Shown here piece by piece: positions 7,500 to 16,144 of a stretch of DNA of 64,000 bases (position 1 is its first letter; each line of letters opens with the position of its first letter). The stretch is taken from assembly GCA_020851565.1 (NCBI GenBank), contig JADZCN010000043.1:62001-126000 (forward strand), written 5' to 3'. The notes beneath the pieces are model-generated. The model ran no database searches and had not been told where the DNA came from. It was given only the letters and a program-made list of their open reading frames with translations. This DNA is from Acidobacteriota bacterium (GTDB lineage: Bacteria; Acidobacteriota; Vicinamibacteria; Vicinamibacterales; UBA2999). A program made the position numbers and the translations under genes.

Positions 7500-8609
7500 T
7501 CAGCGCGTGATCGGGAGACGCAGGACGTACGGCACGGCGTGGCCCTCCCGCGTGGCCGGCCGGAACCGCCACGCCTTGGCTGCCGCCACGATCATGCGGT
7601 CGTTGTGAGAGGGGGCAGCCGCGTCCAGCTGGACCTGCTGGACCAGTCCGTTGGCGTCGATGACGAGCTCGAGTACCGATGTGCCACCTTCGCCATCCGC
7701 CCTCGGTGCGGTCGGCAGCTGGGGTTGCAGCAGCTCGGGCGGCTCCACATCCACGTCAGTCGAGGAGTACGTCGGCTGATCGGCGGCCGCGGACGCCACG
7801 GTGTCCGTGTCGGCCCGGTCGGGTGGGAACGCCTGGACCGACAGGTCTTCGAACGACGAGGCGGGTGCGATCGACGCTGCGTCCACAGGAGCGGGCACGT
7901 TCGGCCGGGCCAGCTTCCCTGGAGCCGAGGAGGCGGACGCCTGCTCTGCGGTCGGCGGCACGTCAACGACCAGCGGCCACCCGACACCGCCAATCAGCGC
8001 GCCCATGGCGGCGGCCCCGCTGGCCATGGTCAGCAGCAGCCCCGCCAGGCCCATGGCCGCGCCCCGGCGCTGGACGCGCAGCGTGACGGCAGGACGCCGG
8101 TGAGTCCTCACGGGCGGCATCGGCACCCGCGGCCGCACGCGCACCAGCGGCGGGCCCGTTTGGCGCGTCGGCGGCGACGAAGCCTCCTGCTGGTGCTCGG
8201 CCGCCAGCCCGCGCCCGGCCAGCCGCGCGATCTCGGCCTCGGGATGGGGACTCACGAAATGGCGCAGGTCCGCGTGAGCTCGCGGCTCGTCCTCCCGTTC
8301 GGAGGGGAAGCTGGCGAGCGCGTCGCCTGCCGTCGCCGCCAGGGCGCGCAGTTCCTTCGGGGCGGCTTGTCCCTCGAGCAGCGCACTCAACAGCTGCAGG
8401 GCCGACAACTCGCGTCCCGTGGAAAGCGCGGCGGACGGCGCCAGGTGCACCTGCCCATCGGTGGAGATGCCGCACTGCTCGAGCGTGATCGGCGTGGCGT
8501 CGGCCGCGGAGCGCATCTCCGCGGCGATCGCCACGGCCACAGCCTCTTGCCAGGCGATGGGAATCCGGAGCTGGAGCAGGCGTGCGACCGGGAGTGATGT
8601 CGCGGCCAT
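7500..8609 (-). CDS. TonB-like energy transducer protein
   Basis: A 369-residue protein. The N-terminal ~180 residues are a cytoplasmic-looking region with no recognised domain, ending in a basic, proline-rich stretch (VRVRPRVPMPPVRTHRRP). A transmembrane helix follows (about 185-210, GLAGLLLTMASGAAAMGALI). Then comes a Pro/Ser-rich periplasmic linker and a TonB C-terminal-like domain (~305-369) with LELVIDANGLVQQVQLDAAA, AKAWRFRPATREGHAVPYVL and LPITR. That C-terminal pattern is typical of TonB/TolA-type proteins. The large cytoplasmic part is unlike ordinary TonB and resembles transducers fused to a sensory or zinc-finger-like region. A TonB-dependent receptor lies at 29907, but any pairing is speculation. 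Confidence 0.75.
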   Translation of the reverse strand: MAATSLPVARLLQLRIPIAWQEAVAVAIAAEMRSAADATPITLEQCGISTDGQVHLAPSAALSTGRELSALQLLSALLEGQAAPKELRALAATAGDALASFPSEREDEPRAHADLRHFVSPHPEAEIARLAGRGLAAEHQQEASSPPTRQTGPPLVRVRPRVPMPPVRTHRRPAVTLRVQRRGAAMGLAGLLLTMASGAAAMGALIGGVGWPLVVDVPPTAEQASASSAPGKLARPNVPAPVDAASIAPASSFEDLSVQAFPPDRADTDTVASAAADQPTYSSTDVDVEPPELLQPQLPTAPRADGEGGTSVLELVIDANGLVQQVQLDAAAPSHNDRMIVAAAKAWRFRPATREGHAVPYVLRLPITR

Positions 8610-8621
8610 CTGGTGGGGCGC

Positions 8622-9461
8622 CTATCGCCTCCGGATCACCCGCACCGTGACGTCGAACGCCCCCTGGTTGTCGGACAGCTCGTCGTCGTTCACCGCGAGG
8701 AACAGCTCACCCACCCCGTCCATGGGCAGGGCCTGCGTCATGTTGCCGATGCCAAATGGCGCGCCGGCCGTACCGATCCGGCCGATGAGGGCGCCGGCCA
8801 GCAGCTGCGGCGCGGGCGCCTTCGCCGCGTGCCGTCCACGCAGGGAGCCGGCCGTGCTGGCGCGATCCTCCGCGTCCGGTGAGAGGCGGACCTCGCCGGT
8901 GGCCGCGAACTGGACGCTGTCACCCTTGTTGATGAAGACCCCGGTCGGCACCCATCCGGCGGTGGCTCGCACGCGAACGGCCCCGGGCGGGACCGGCGCT
9001 TCGACGGTCGGCGCCGGGTAGTTACCGAAGTACAGACGGCGAACCTCGGACATCCGCGCCCGGCGCTCGGCGCCTGTCGTCGGCTGGAACGACACAACGC
9101 GGGGCTCGCCTGGCGTGTCCGAGCCTTCGCCCCCCTCGATGTTGAGCAGGCGCCCGCGCAGCACTTCCCCGCTCGTGAGCACGAGCACGTGGTCGCTGCC
9201 GCGTGCGGCCTCTGTTTCCGCCGCCGGCAGGTTTTGCGCGGCGCCGCCGACTTCGAACATCAGCACGTCGGTCAATGGCACGATGCGCTGGTCGTTCGGG
9301 CTGACGCGCACATAGATGCGGTTGTTGGGGCGGTTCCACGCCTCGAACCGGCCTGTGAACCGCGTGTTGTCGCGCTTGACGACGGTCACCTGCTCCTGGG
9401 CGACGGCAGGCGCGGCGGCCAGCGCGACGAGGGCAACGGCGACAATGTGAGTGGTGCGCAT
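8622..9461 (-). CDS. Exported protein with a LecA/PA-IL-like lectin domain
   Basis: A 279-residue protein with a clear signal peptide (MRTTHIVAVALVALAAAPAVAQ). Residues ~25-130 look like a small beta-rich domain (VTVVKRDNTRFTGRFEAWN, LTSGEVLRGRLLNIEG). The C-terminal half (~165-279) resembles the PA-IL/LecA-like galactose-binding fold: WVPTGVFINKGDSVQFAATG, then LIGRIG, and VGELFLAVNDDELSDNQGAF. These LecA-like modules are common in exported acidobacterial proteins. ATG 9461 places the signal peptide at the N-terminus; the longer frame to 9512 would bury it. Sugar binding is a family inference only. Confidence 0.7.
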   Translation of the reverse strand: MRTTHIVAVALVALAAAPAVAQEQVTVVKRDNTRFTGRFEAWNRPNNRIYVRVSPNDQRIVPLTDVLMFEVGGAAQNLPAAETEAARGSDHVLVLTSGEVLRGRLLNIEGGEGSDTPGEPRVVSFQPTTGAERRARMSEVRRLYFGNYPAPTVEAPVPPGAVRVRATAGWVPTGVFINKGDSVQFAATGEVRLSPDAEDRASTAGSLRGRHAAKAPAPQLLAGALIGRIGTAGAPFGIGNMTQALPMDGVGELFLAVNDDELSDNQGAFDVTVRVIRRR

Positions 9462-9531
9462 GGGAGGAACTCTATCAGAGCCCTCCCATACCCGGGCGCG
9501 GCGGCTGCACACTGATCACAATTCTGATCGC

Positions 9532-10893
9532 CTAACTGCGCATAAATCCAAGGTCCGGCGACGCGAAATTGGGCAGATTCGGGAAGGCCCATGCCAACTC
9601 GGTCGGGGTGGCGCCGAACCAGCGCCCCAGCGTGGCGCCGTACTGGACCGTCCCGATCGTCGGGAGCCAGACGCCGCGATTGGAGACATCGTGTGGCCCG
9701 CTCAGCTCGAAGTTGGGCATCGACCCGATGATGCCGCCCTGCACGGCGCCGCCCAGCACGATCTGGTGGCTGCCCCAGGCGTGATCGGTGCCGGTGCCGT
9801 TGGTCTGCGTGGTGCGGTTGAACTCCGACTGCGTGAACGTGGTGACGTTGCCGGCCAGCCCCAGGTCCAGCGTTGCGTAGGCGAACGCGGACAGCGACTG
9901 CGACAGGTCGCGCAGGAGGTTGGCATGCGTGCCCATCTGGGCGCTGTGGGTGTCGAAGCCGCCGATCGAGCAGAAGAACACCTGGCGACCCGGCCCGAGC
10001 TGCGAGCGCACGCGAATGAGCCGCGCGACCTCCCGCAGCTGATTGCCCAGCGATGTCGTCGGGAAGACCGACGTGCCCGGCGGCAAACCGCCGCTGGACG
10101 ACAGCGTGTCGGCCAGCTGCAGGCCGTCGGCAAACATCTGGTTCGCGGCCTCGCGAATGGGATTGCCGCCGTCCATCAGCACCATCGCGTTCACGGCCTG
10201 GCGTCGCGCATCCGAGGCGCTTGACGGCCAGAAGTTCATCCCGGAGAGGCCGAGGTTGGCGCCCGGAGGGATGACGTTGCTCCGCACGTCGGCGCCGTCC
10301 AGGAAGATGGCCGGCGAGGACACCGAGACCGCCGACAGCGAATCGGTGGCACCGAAGAGGTCCAGCAAGCGTCCGCCCCATCCGGTGTACTGGGTGGCCG
10401 AGGCCGTCTGGGCCTGCGTGGTCTGGTCCGAGTGCGAGAACAGGTTGGGCGGGTTGTTCCCGCCCGCGCGATACTGCTCCTTCGTCAGCGGGCGGTTGAG
10501 CGCGCCCATGTTCAGAACGAAGGCCAGGTAGCCCGCGTTGTAGATGGGCACGAGCTCGGTCAGCGACGGGTGCAGTCCGTAGGTGACGCCACCCGGGCCC
10601 GGGATCGGCAGCAGCGTGTTGGCCGCGAGGGCCACGCCTGAAGTTCCGCCACGAGCCGCGGAGTACGCCGTGTAGTTGTCGGCCGGCACGATCATGTTGT
10701 TGGCGTCGTTGCCGCCGAACATGTACACGCAGACCAACGCCTTGTAGTCGGTGACCCGGCCCTGCGCCTCCACGTCGCGGACGAAGAACTGGCGGGCGGG
10801 CTGGACACCGAGGCTCGTGAGCCCCAGCGCGGCCAGGCGCGCGCTCAGCTTGAGGAAGTTGCGGCGGGCGGGGACGTTGTGAGAGTGACCCAT
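9532..10893 (-). CDS. DUF1501 family Tat-exported protein
   Basis: A 453-residue DUF1501 protein. It begins MGHSHNVPARRNFLKLSARL, a twin-arginine signal (RRNFLK), so it is probably exported folded. DUF1501 features include the early segment YKALVCVYMFGGNDANNMIV (the aspartate-asparagine motif shared with alkaline-phosphatase/sulfatase-like folds), NLFSHSDQTTQAQT in the middle and HAWGSHQIVLGGAVQGG near the end. The gene starts 15 bases after the DUF1800 stop, and this DUF1800-DUF1501 pairing is a known recurring arrangement. A longer open frame to 13164 is just the DUF1800 gene read in another frame. Biochemical function is unknown. Confidence 0.9.
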   Translation of the reverse strand: MGHSHNVPARRNFLKLSARLAALGLTSLGVQPARQFFVRDVEAQGRVTDYKALVCVYMFGGNDANNMIVPADNYTAYSAARGGTSGVALAANTLLPIPGPGGVTYGLHPSLTELVPIYNAGYLAFVLNMGALNRPLTKEQYRAGGNNPPNLFSHSDQTTQAQTASATQYTGWGGRLLDLFGATDSLSAVSVSSPAIFLDGADVRSNVIPPGANLGLSGMNFWPSSASDARRQAVNAMVLMDGGNPIREAANQMFADGLQLADTLSSSGGLPPGTSVFPTTSLGNQLREVARLIRVRSQLGPGRQVFFCSIGGFDTHSAQMGTHANLLRDLSQSLSAFAYATLDLGLAGNVTTFTQSEFNRTTQTNGTGTDHAWGSHQIVLGGAVQGGIIGSMPNFELSGPHDVSNRGVWLPTIGTVQYGATLGRWFGATPTELAWAFPNLPNFASPDLGFMRS

Positions 10894-10907
10894 GGTGATT
10901 GCTGCTC

Positions 10908-13394
10908 CTATTCCACCGTGACGGTCTGCCAGCTGGTGTACCCGCTGCTGCCGCAGATGTTCTCGGACCGGACCCGCACCTGGTAGCGGCCCGGCGCGAC
11001 CGGACTGGAGATGCTCGTCCCGGTGACCGGGAACAGCCCCAGCGGGGTGATGGAGTTGTCGGCGTTTCGAATCCGCGCTTCCACCGTGTACCGGGTGGGC
11101 GCGGTCCCGCTGGTGGGCGCGAGCCAGTGCACCGCCACCGCGCGCCCGTTGGCCGCCGTCGTGAACGATCCGGGCGTTCTCGGCACCGAGCAGCCGCTCA
11201 GCGGGAAGGTCATGGTCACGCTGTTGGACGACCCGCTGGTGCCGACGGCATTGGTGGCACGCACGGTGAAGCCGAAGGTCCCCGCGGGCACGCTGTCGAA
11301 GCTCCAGGTGTCGGTCAGCGGCATCGGGATGCTGGCCACGCGTGCGCCGTTCTGCGTGACGTCCACGGTGATTCCCGTCGGCTCGCCGCCGCCAAACGTG
11401 TTCCGCCAGTTCAGGACGACCGACGAGCCGTTGCCATACCCGGAGAGCGAGCGCGGCGCGGTCGGGCCCGAGTAGTCCCCGACGTACAGCCGGACCTCGC
11501 TGGACGGACGGCTGAGGGCCGCGCCGGCCACCGTCCGCAGGCGGATGTAGAACGCGCCCGGCGGCGCGCTGAACGTGAAGCTCGGCGTGGTGCCACCGAT
11601 CGGGATGCTCGCCAGCACTTCTCCCGGCCGAACGCCCCCTTCGAGCACGTACCCGGTCGCCGCCGGACCGATGAGCGGCGCGCGCCAGCTGATGGAGACC
11701 GTATTGCCGGCCAGCGACGAGACCGCCAGCCCAGTCGGCGGCTGGACCGTGCTGGTGCCGGCCACCGAGGTGTCGGAGTAGACGGAGTACTCGCTGGAAA
11801 TCGCCGCCAGGTAGAGGGCGCCGCGGGCCCGCTCTCGCATCCCGCCCTCGGAGCTGTCGGTGATGGCCGCCGTCGCCGCGATGATCAGGTCGCGCAGGTC
11901 GCTGGACATGCGCCCGAACATCAGGTTCTGGTTGACGGTCTCGACCAGGGCCGCCGGGTCGGCTGCCTGTGCCTGGTAGGTCGGCAGCACGGTCGCCATC
12001 GGGAACACGCTGCTGTACCACTCGTACAGGATGCCGTAGATGAAGTTCGCCCGCTGGATGGCCAGCGCCGGCGGATAGATGCCGAACTCGGGCCCGAACA
12101 TCGCGGTGTTGCCTGGCAGCGGCGTGAGCAGGTTGTAGAAGTTGAACACCGTCTGCGGCGTCAGCAGGAGCTGCAGGAGGTTCGAGAAGTTCCACTGGAT
12201 GTTGTTCGGGTTGCTCACCGGGATGCCCAGCGCCCGGCTCAGGCCCAGGATGTGGAGAATCGGGTCCTTGAGCCGGCCGTCCGTGACGGTGAAGCTGCGC
12301 GCCTCGGGATCCGTGAGGATGGCCGTGAGCGTCGCACGCAGGTCGCCGCTGGTGCTGGAGAAGACGGCGGCCACGCGCTGAATGTAGTTGGGGCTGGGGT
12401 TGCTCGTGACCAGCGAGCGAATCAGCCGCGTCGAGATGAACGGCGCCAGGTTGGGGTGCGCCATGATGCTGTCCACGACCCCTTCGACGTCGGCGTAGAG
12501 CCCCTCTGTGGTGTTGGCCGAGGCCGGGAGCACCACCCCGCTCAACAGGGTCTTCTGGCCGATGTCGTGGTGCCGCGGCTGCGGCGTCGTGCCCGAAGTC
12601 ATGGCCGGCACCATCTCGACGGTGAAGTTGTCCTGGCCATCGACACGCGCGTAGGTCCACCCCGTGAGCGCACGGGCGTACTCGACCAGCGTCGCCTGGG
12701 TGTAGGTCGGGACCGGCTGCCCTGCCGGGCTGAGCTTCACGGTGCCGTTCTGGTTGAGCTCCCACAGGCCGAGCGTGAACAGCTGCAGCAGCTCGCGCGC
12801 GTAGTTCTCGTTCGGCACCGAGGTCGTGGACCCGTTCGGGCACGTCACCGTGTTGCGCGCGCACCGGCTGAACGTCATGTCCAGGTACTTGCCCATCGTC
12901 GGGCTCAAGGTCACATCCCGCAGCAGCGTGCGGAAATTCCCGAACGCGTTGCGCGACAGCAGGCGCACCCAGGGCGCGAGCTCCGTGCCGCGGTTGTTCT
13001 TGTTCGCCGAGACCACGATGATCTGGCTGAGCGCGAAGACCATCCGCTGCCGCAGCTGGTCCGGCCCGTTGGCCATGTTCAGGAACAGCTGGTTGCGGAC
13101 GTCGCTCACGTCCGGGTCGTCCGGCATGGGGCTCTCGGGCATGGCGAACTGGTCGTTCAGCCACTGGTCGTAGCCCGCGCTCACCACGAGATCGACGTCA
13201 GCCGCGGTCGGGCCGAAGGTCGCCTGCTCGAGGAAGTGGGCCGCGGCCTGCCGGGTGATGCCCTGGCGCGCCGAAGCTGGCGTGTTCAAAAGCAGGACAG
13301 CCCCGAGCAGAACTGCAAGCGTACGCCACTGCGGCCAGCCACGGCGCCGACGACCGGAAGACGCAGATTTCCCGTGCGAAGTGTGTGGGTTCAT
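10908..13394 (-). CDS. DUF1800 family exported protein with C-terminal FN3-like domains
   Basis: An 828-residue protein: a basic N-terminus with one hydrophobic export segment (about residues 25-42), then a DUF1800 domain (~47-530) showing AAAHFLEQATFGPTAADVDL, RQRMVFALSQIIVVSAN and NENYARELLQLFTLGLWELN. After ~555 there are about three fibronectin type III-like modules (for example PPTGLAVSSLAGNTVSISWR, and a last one beginning VPRTPGSF). The FN3 tail is not part of the usual DUF1800 protein and suggests surface or extracellular attachment. It is the first gene of a two-gene unit with DUF1501. Cysteines near 195-205 (SRCARNTVTCPNG) could form a disulfide. Confidence 0.88.
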   Translation of the reverse strand: MNPHTSHGKSASSGRRRRGWPQWRTLAVLLGAVLLLNTPASARQGITRQAAAHFLEQATFGPTAADVDLVVSAGYDQWLNDQFAMPESPMPDDPDVSDVRNQLFLNMANGPDQLRQRMVFALSQIIVVSANKNNRGTELAPWVRLLSRNAFGNFRTLLRDVTLSPTMGKYLDMTFSRCARNTVTCPNGSTTSVPNENYARELLQLFTLGLWELNQNGTVKLSPAGQPVPTYTQATLVEYARALTGWTYARVDGQDNFTVEMVPAMTSGTTPQPRHHDIGQKTLLSGVVLPASANTTEGLYADVEGVVDSIMAHPNLAPFISTRLIRSLVTSNPSPNYIQRVAAVFSSTSGDLRATLTAILTDPEARSFTVTDGRLKDPILHILGLSRALGIPVSNPNNIQWNFSNLLQLLLTPQTVFNFYNLLTPLPGNTAMFGPEFGIYPPALAIQRANFIYGILYEWYSSVFPMATVLPTYQAQAADPAALVETVNQNLMFGRMSSDLRDLIIAATAAITDSSEGGMRERARGALYLAAISSEYSVYSDTSVAGTSTVQPPTGLAVSSLAGNTVSISWRAPLIGPAATGYVLEGGVRPGEVLASIPIGGTTPSFTFSAPPGAFYIRLRTVAGAALSRPSSEVRLYVGDYSGPTAPRSLSGYGNGSSVVLNWRNTFGGGEPTGITVDVTQNGARVASIPMPLTDTWSFDSVPAGTFGFTVRATNAVGTSGSSNSVTMTFPLSGCSVPRTPGSFTTAANGRAVAVHWLAPTSGTAPTRYTVEARIRNADNSITPLGLFPVTGTSISSPVAPGRYQVRVRSENICGSSGYTSWQTVTVE

Positions 13395-13474
13395 AGGCGT
13401 TCAATCCGGCTCAGGCCGGCCCAGTCAGATGCACTGGCGCGAAGGCAGGGCAGGAAGTGTGCCAGGCGGCCTTT

Positions 13475-13792
13475 TCATCGGACGCCGGCCTGTTGGACGG
13501 CCCACACCACCAGCATCGCCGCCGCAATCGCCCAGGCCGCGGAGCGGAAACGCCGGACGATGGAGATGGCGACGAGGGTTCCGGCAAACCAACTCACCCG
13601 GAGGTTGAATCGGCCGTCCTCGAGCAACAGGCCGTTGGCGACAATGGCCGCCAGCACGGCGGGCGCGATGAGGCGCAGCGTGCGCTCGAGCCGTGCGGGG
13701 ACGGCGACGCCATGCCCCACCAGCACGATGGCGGAGGCCCGAATCAGGTAGGTGCCGATGCCCGCGAGGAGGAACTGCCACGCCAGGCTCAT
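13475..13792 (-). CDS. azlD: AzlD-type branched-chain amino acid exporter small subunit
   Basis: A 105-residue membrane protein with three or four hydrophobic segments. It begins MSLAWQFLLAGIGTYLIRAS and continues LERTLRLIAPAVLAAIVANG, which matches the AzlD pattern (TxxxR near the first helix, then a conserved AIVAN-type segment). ATG 13792 overlaps the azlC stop (ATGA), the normal azlCD coupling. AzlD works with AzlC in exporting branched-chain amino acids and analogues. A longer frame up to 14359 is azlC read out of frame. Confidence 0.88.
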   Translation of the reverse strand: MSLAWQFLLAGIGTYLIRASAIVLVGHGVAVPARLERTLRLIAPAVLAAIVANGLLLEDGRFNLRVSWFAGTLVAISIVRRFRSAAWAIAAAMLVVWAVQQAGVR

Positions 13793-14490
13793 GCGCGGCG
13801 CCTCCGGTCCGCGAGCGTTCCCAGCGCCACGCCGGTGGCCGCGCCAATCACCGTGCTCAGCCCGTGCGGGAGCGATGCCGTGGAGACCGTGACCGCCGCG
13901 GCGGACAGGGCGGCGATCATCCCGGGGCGATCGATCAGCGTGGGCACCAGCAGCACCACGAACACGAGCGGCACGGTGAACGCGATGTCGATGCTCGGCG
14001 GGATCGCCGCGCCCAGCGTGATGCCGGCCAGCGTGCCAGCCCACCAGACCAGCGCTGTCAGCACCCCGGCCCCGAGGTAGTACCAGCGCTGCGCCACCGG
14101 GTCGGGTTGCTCGCGGAAGTACTGCAGCGACAGGCCGGCGGTCTGGTCGGTCATCAGGTACGGCAGTCCGTAACGCCAGCGCGCGGGGAACTCCCTGAAG
14201 GCTGGTGCGAGCGCCATCGAGTACAACGCGAACCGGAGGTTGACGACGAGACCGGTCAGGACGATTACCACGGCGCTCGCGTGGGCCTTGACGAGCGAGA
14301 GCATCGAGAGTTGGGCCGCACCGGCCAGTACGGTCCACGACGCCGAGGCGCCGACCCATGGGTCCAGTCCGGCCGCCGTCACCCCGACGCCGTACGCCAG
14401 GCCGAACGGAAAGGTCGCGACGGCCATGGGCACGGCCGCTTTGAAGCCGGCGGCCGCACCCGCGCGAGCCGGCAGCGAGAGAGAGAACAT
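13789..14490 (-). CDS. azlC: AzlC-type branched-chain amino acid exporter large subunit
   Basis: A 233-residue integral membrane protein of the AzlC/YgaZ family. Characteristic segments are AAVPMAVATFPFGLAYGVGV near the start, NLRFALYSMALAP in the middle and MTDQTAGLSLQYF after it, with multiple hydrophobic helices. It pairs with azlD. ATG 14490 begins MFSLSLPARAG; a TTG at 14508 would add six residues. Its start faces the OFA transporter gene across about 40 bases, so the two promoters must overlap. Confidence 0.9.
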   Translation of the reverse strand: MFSLSLPARAGAAAGFKAAVPMAVATFPFGLAYGVGVTAAGLDPWVGASASWTVLAGAAQLSMLSLVKAHASAVVIVLTGLVVNLRFALYSMALAPAFREFPARWRYGLPYLMTDQTAGLSLQYFREQPDPVAQRWYYLGAGVLTALVWWAGTLAGITLGAAIPPSIDIAFTVPLVFVVLLVPTLIDRPGMIAALSAAAVTVSTASLPHGLSTVIGAATGVALGTLADRRRRA

Positions 14491-14630
14491 CCGCCTAGCA
14501 TGCCGCAAACCCGCGCTATCATGAGCCCGCCCTGGCCGCCTTCCTCTCCAGAGATCGCATCGTCGCGCCGCCCGGCTTCAATCGCTGGCTCGTTCCGCCG
14601 GCCGCCCTGGCCATCCACCTGTCCATCGGG

Positions 14631-16070
14631 ATGGCGTACGGGTTCAGCGTCTTCTGGTTGCCGCTCAGCCGCGTGATCGGCATCACGGAATCGGCGCCGG
14701 GCGACTGGCGTATCAGCACGCTCGGGTGGATGTACACGCTCTTCTTCGTCATGCTCGGATCGTCCGCGGCGGTGTTCGGGCCCTGGCTGGAGCGCGAAGG
14801 GCCGCGGAAGGCAGGCGTGGTGGCGGCGTGCTGCTGGAGCGGCGGGTTCTTCATCTCCGCCCTCGGGATCTGGCTGCACCAGGTGTGGCTGCTGTGGCTC
14901 GGTTCCGGCGTGATCGGCGGCTGCGGGCTCGGGCTGGGCTACATCTCCCCCGTCTCCACGCTCATCAAGTGGTTTCCGGATCGCCGCGGCATGGCGACGG
15001 GACTGGCCATCATGGGCTTCGGCGGTGGCGCGATGATCGGCTCACCGCTGGCCGACCGGTTGATGCGCACGTTTGCCACCCCTACGTCTGTCGGAGTGTG
15101 GGAAACCTTCGTCGTGATGGGCGCGCTGTACTTCGTGGCGATGATGGCCGGGGCGCTTGGCTATCGCCTGCCGCCGCCGGGCTGGACGCCGGCGGGCTGG
15201 ACGCCTCCCGCAGGAGCGGAGGTTGGGGGTCCCGCGCGCGCGGTGCCTGCCGCCGTCGCCTGGAGGACGCGCCAGTTCTGGCTGCTGTGGGCGGTGCTGT
15301 GCCTGAACGTCAGTGCCGGTATCGGCGTGCTCGGCATGGCGTCGCCGATGATCCAGGAGGTCTTCAGCGGACGCGTCAGCGCGTCGGCCGCAGCGGGCTT
15401 CGCGGGGCTGCTCAGCCTGTTCAACATCGGCGGCCGCCTCTTCTGGGCCTCGCTCTCGGATCGCATCGGCCGCCGGGCCACCTACACGGTGTTCTTCGCG
15501 CTCGGCATGGCGCTCTACGCCACGGTGCCGTTCGCAGGCCGCAGCGGCAACCTCGCGCTCTTCGTCGCCCTCTTCTGCGTCATCCTGACGATGTATGGCG
15601 GCGGCTTCTCCACCATTCCCGCGTATCTGGCCGACCTGTTCGGGGTCGCCTACGTCGGCGCCATTCACGGGCGATTGCTCACGGCCTGGTCCACGGCCGG
15701 CATCCTCGGCCCGGTCCTCGTGAACTACATCCGCGAGTTCCAGATCGGCCGCGGCGTGCCGCCGGGAGACGCCTACAACTTCACGATGTACGTGCTGGTC
15801 GGGTTCCTGGCCGTGGGCCTGCTCTGCAACCTGGCGGTGACGCCGGTGGACGCCTCGAAGTTCGCCGCGTCCAGCGGTACGCCCGCGACGACCGCACCCG
15901 CCAGCGCGGTGCCTGGTCCTGGCCAACGCCAGGCCTCGGATACTGCCGTGCCCATGTCATCACCGGGGCATTGGGGCATGGTGGCGGTGGCGTGGACGAT
16001 CGTGGCCGTGCCCCTTGGCTGGGGCGTGTACCACACGCTCGCGCTCACCAGCCAGCTCTTCGTCCGCTAG
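14631..16070 (+). CDS. OFA-type MFS transporter (start region anomalous)
   Basis: A major facilitator protein of the oxalate/formate antiporter type, about 480 residues from ATG 14631, with twelve predicted helices. Family motifs include YISPVSTLIKWFPDRRGMAT (the cytoplasmic loop R-G-M-A-T) and WASLSDRIGRRATY (loop 8-9). The first ATG falls inside TM1: the same frame is open upstream to 14499 and encodes RWLVPPAALAIHLSIG, the expected start of TM1. No ATG, GTG or TTG exists there; CTG 14532 is possible. ATG 14521 is in the wrong frame by one base. Either a non-standard start or a one-base deletion is likely. The substrate is unknown; a carboxylate is the family guess. Confidence 0.82.
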   Translation: MAYGFSVFWLPLSRVIGITESAPGDWRISTLGWMYTLFFVMLGSSAAVFGPWLEREGPRKAGVVAACCWSGGFFISALGIWLHQVWLLWLGSGVIGGCGLGLGYISPVSTLIKWFPDRRGMATGLAIMGFGGGAMIGSPLADRLMRTFATPTSVGVWETFVVMGALYFVAMMAGALGYRLPPPGWTPAGWTPPAGAEVGGPARAVPAAVAWRTRQFWLLWAVLCLNVSAGIGVLGMASPMIQEVFSGRVSASAAAGFAGLLSLFNIGGRLFWASLSDRIGRRATYTVFFALGMALYATVPFAGRSGNLALFVALFCVILTMYGGGFSTIPAYLADLFGVAYVGAIHGRLLTAWSTAGILGPVLVNYIREFQIGRGVPPGDAYNFTMYVLVGFLAVGLLCNLAVTPVDASKFAASSGTPATTAPASAVPGPGQRQASDTAVPMSSPGHWGMVAVAWTIVAVPLGWGVYHTLALTSQLFVR

Positions 16071-16144
16071 CGCCCCCTTCGAGGCTGGTATCATCCAGCG
16101 CGCCAATCACGCCAGGTTCCGACCGACTCTCAGGGGGCCACGCC

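Noticed and set aside
9532..13164. A 1210-residue minus-strand frame spanning DUF1501 and DUF1800
   Set aside because: Only its last 453 residues are DUF1501; the rest is DUF1800 read in another frame, so it is not a fusion.
10899..13751. A 950-residue plus-strand open frame opposite the DUF1800 gene
   Set aside because: It is rich in Arg, Gly, His and Val with no domain or signal, typical of the antisense of GC-rich coding DNA; the minus-strand DUF1800 gene explains the region.
13475..14359. A 294-residue minus-strand frame covering azlD
   Set aside because: Only the C-terminal 105 residues are AzlD; the upstream part is azlC out of frame and AzlD starts at 13792.
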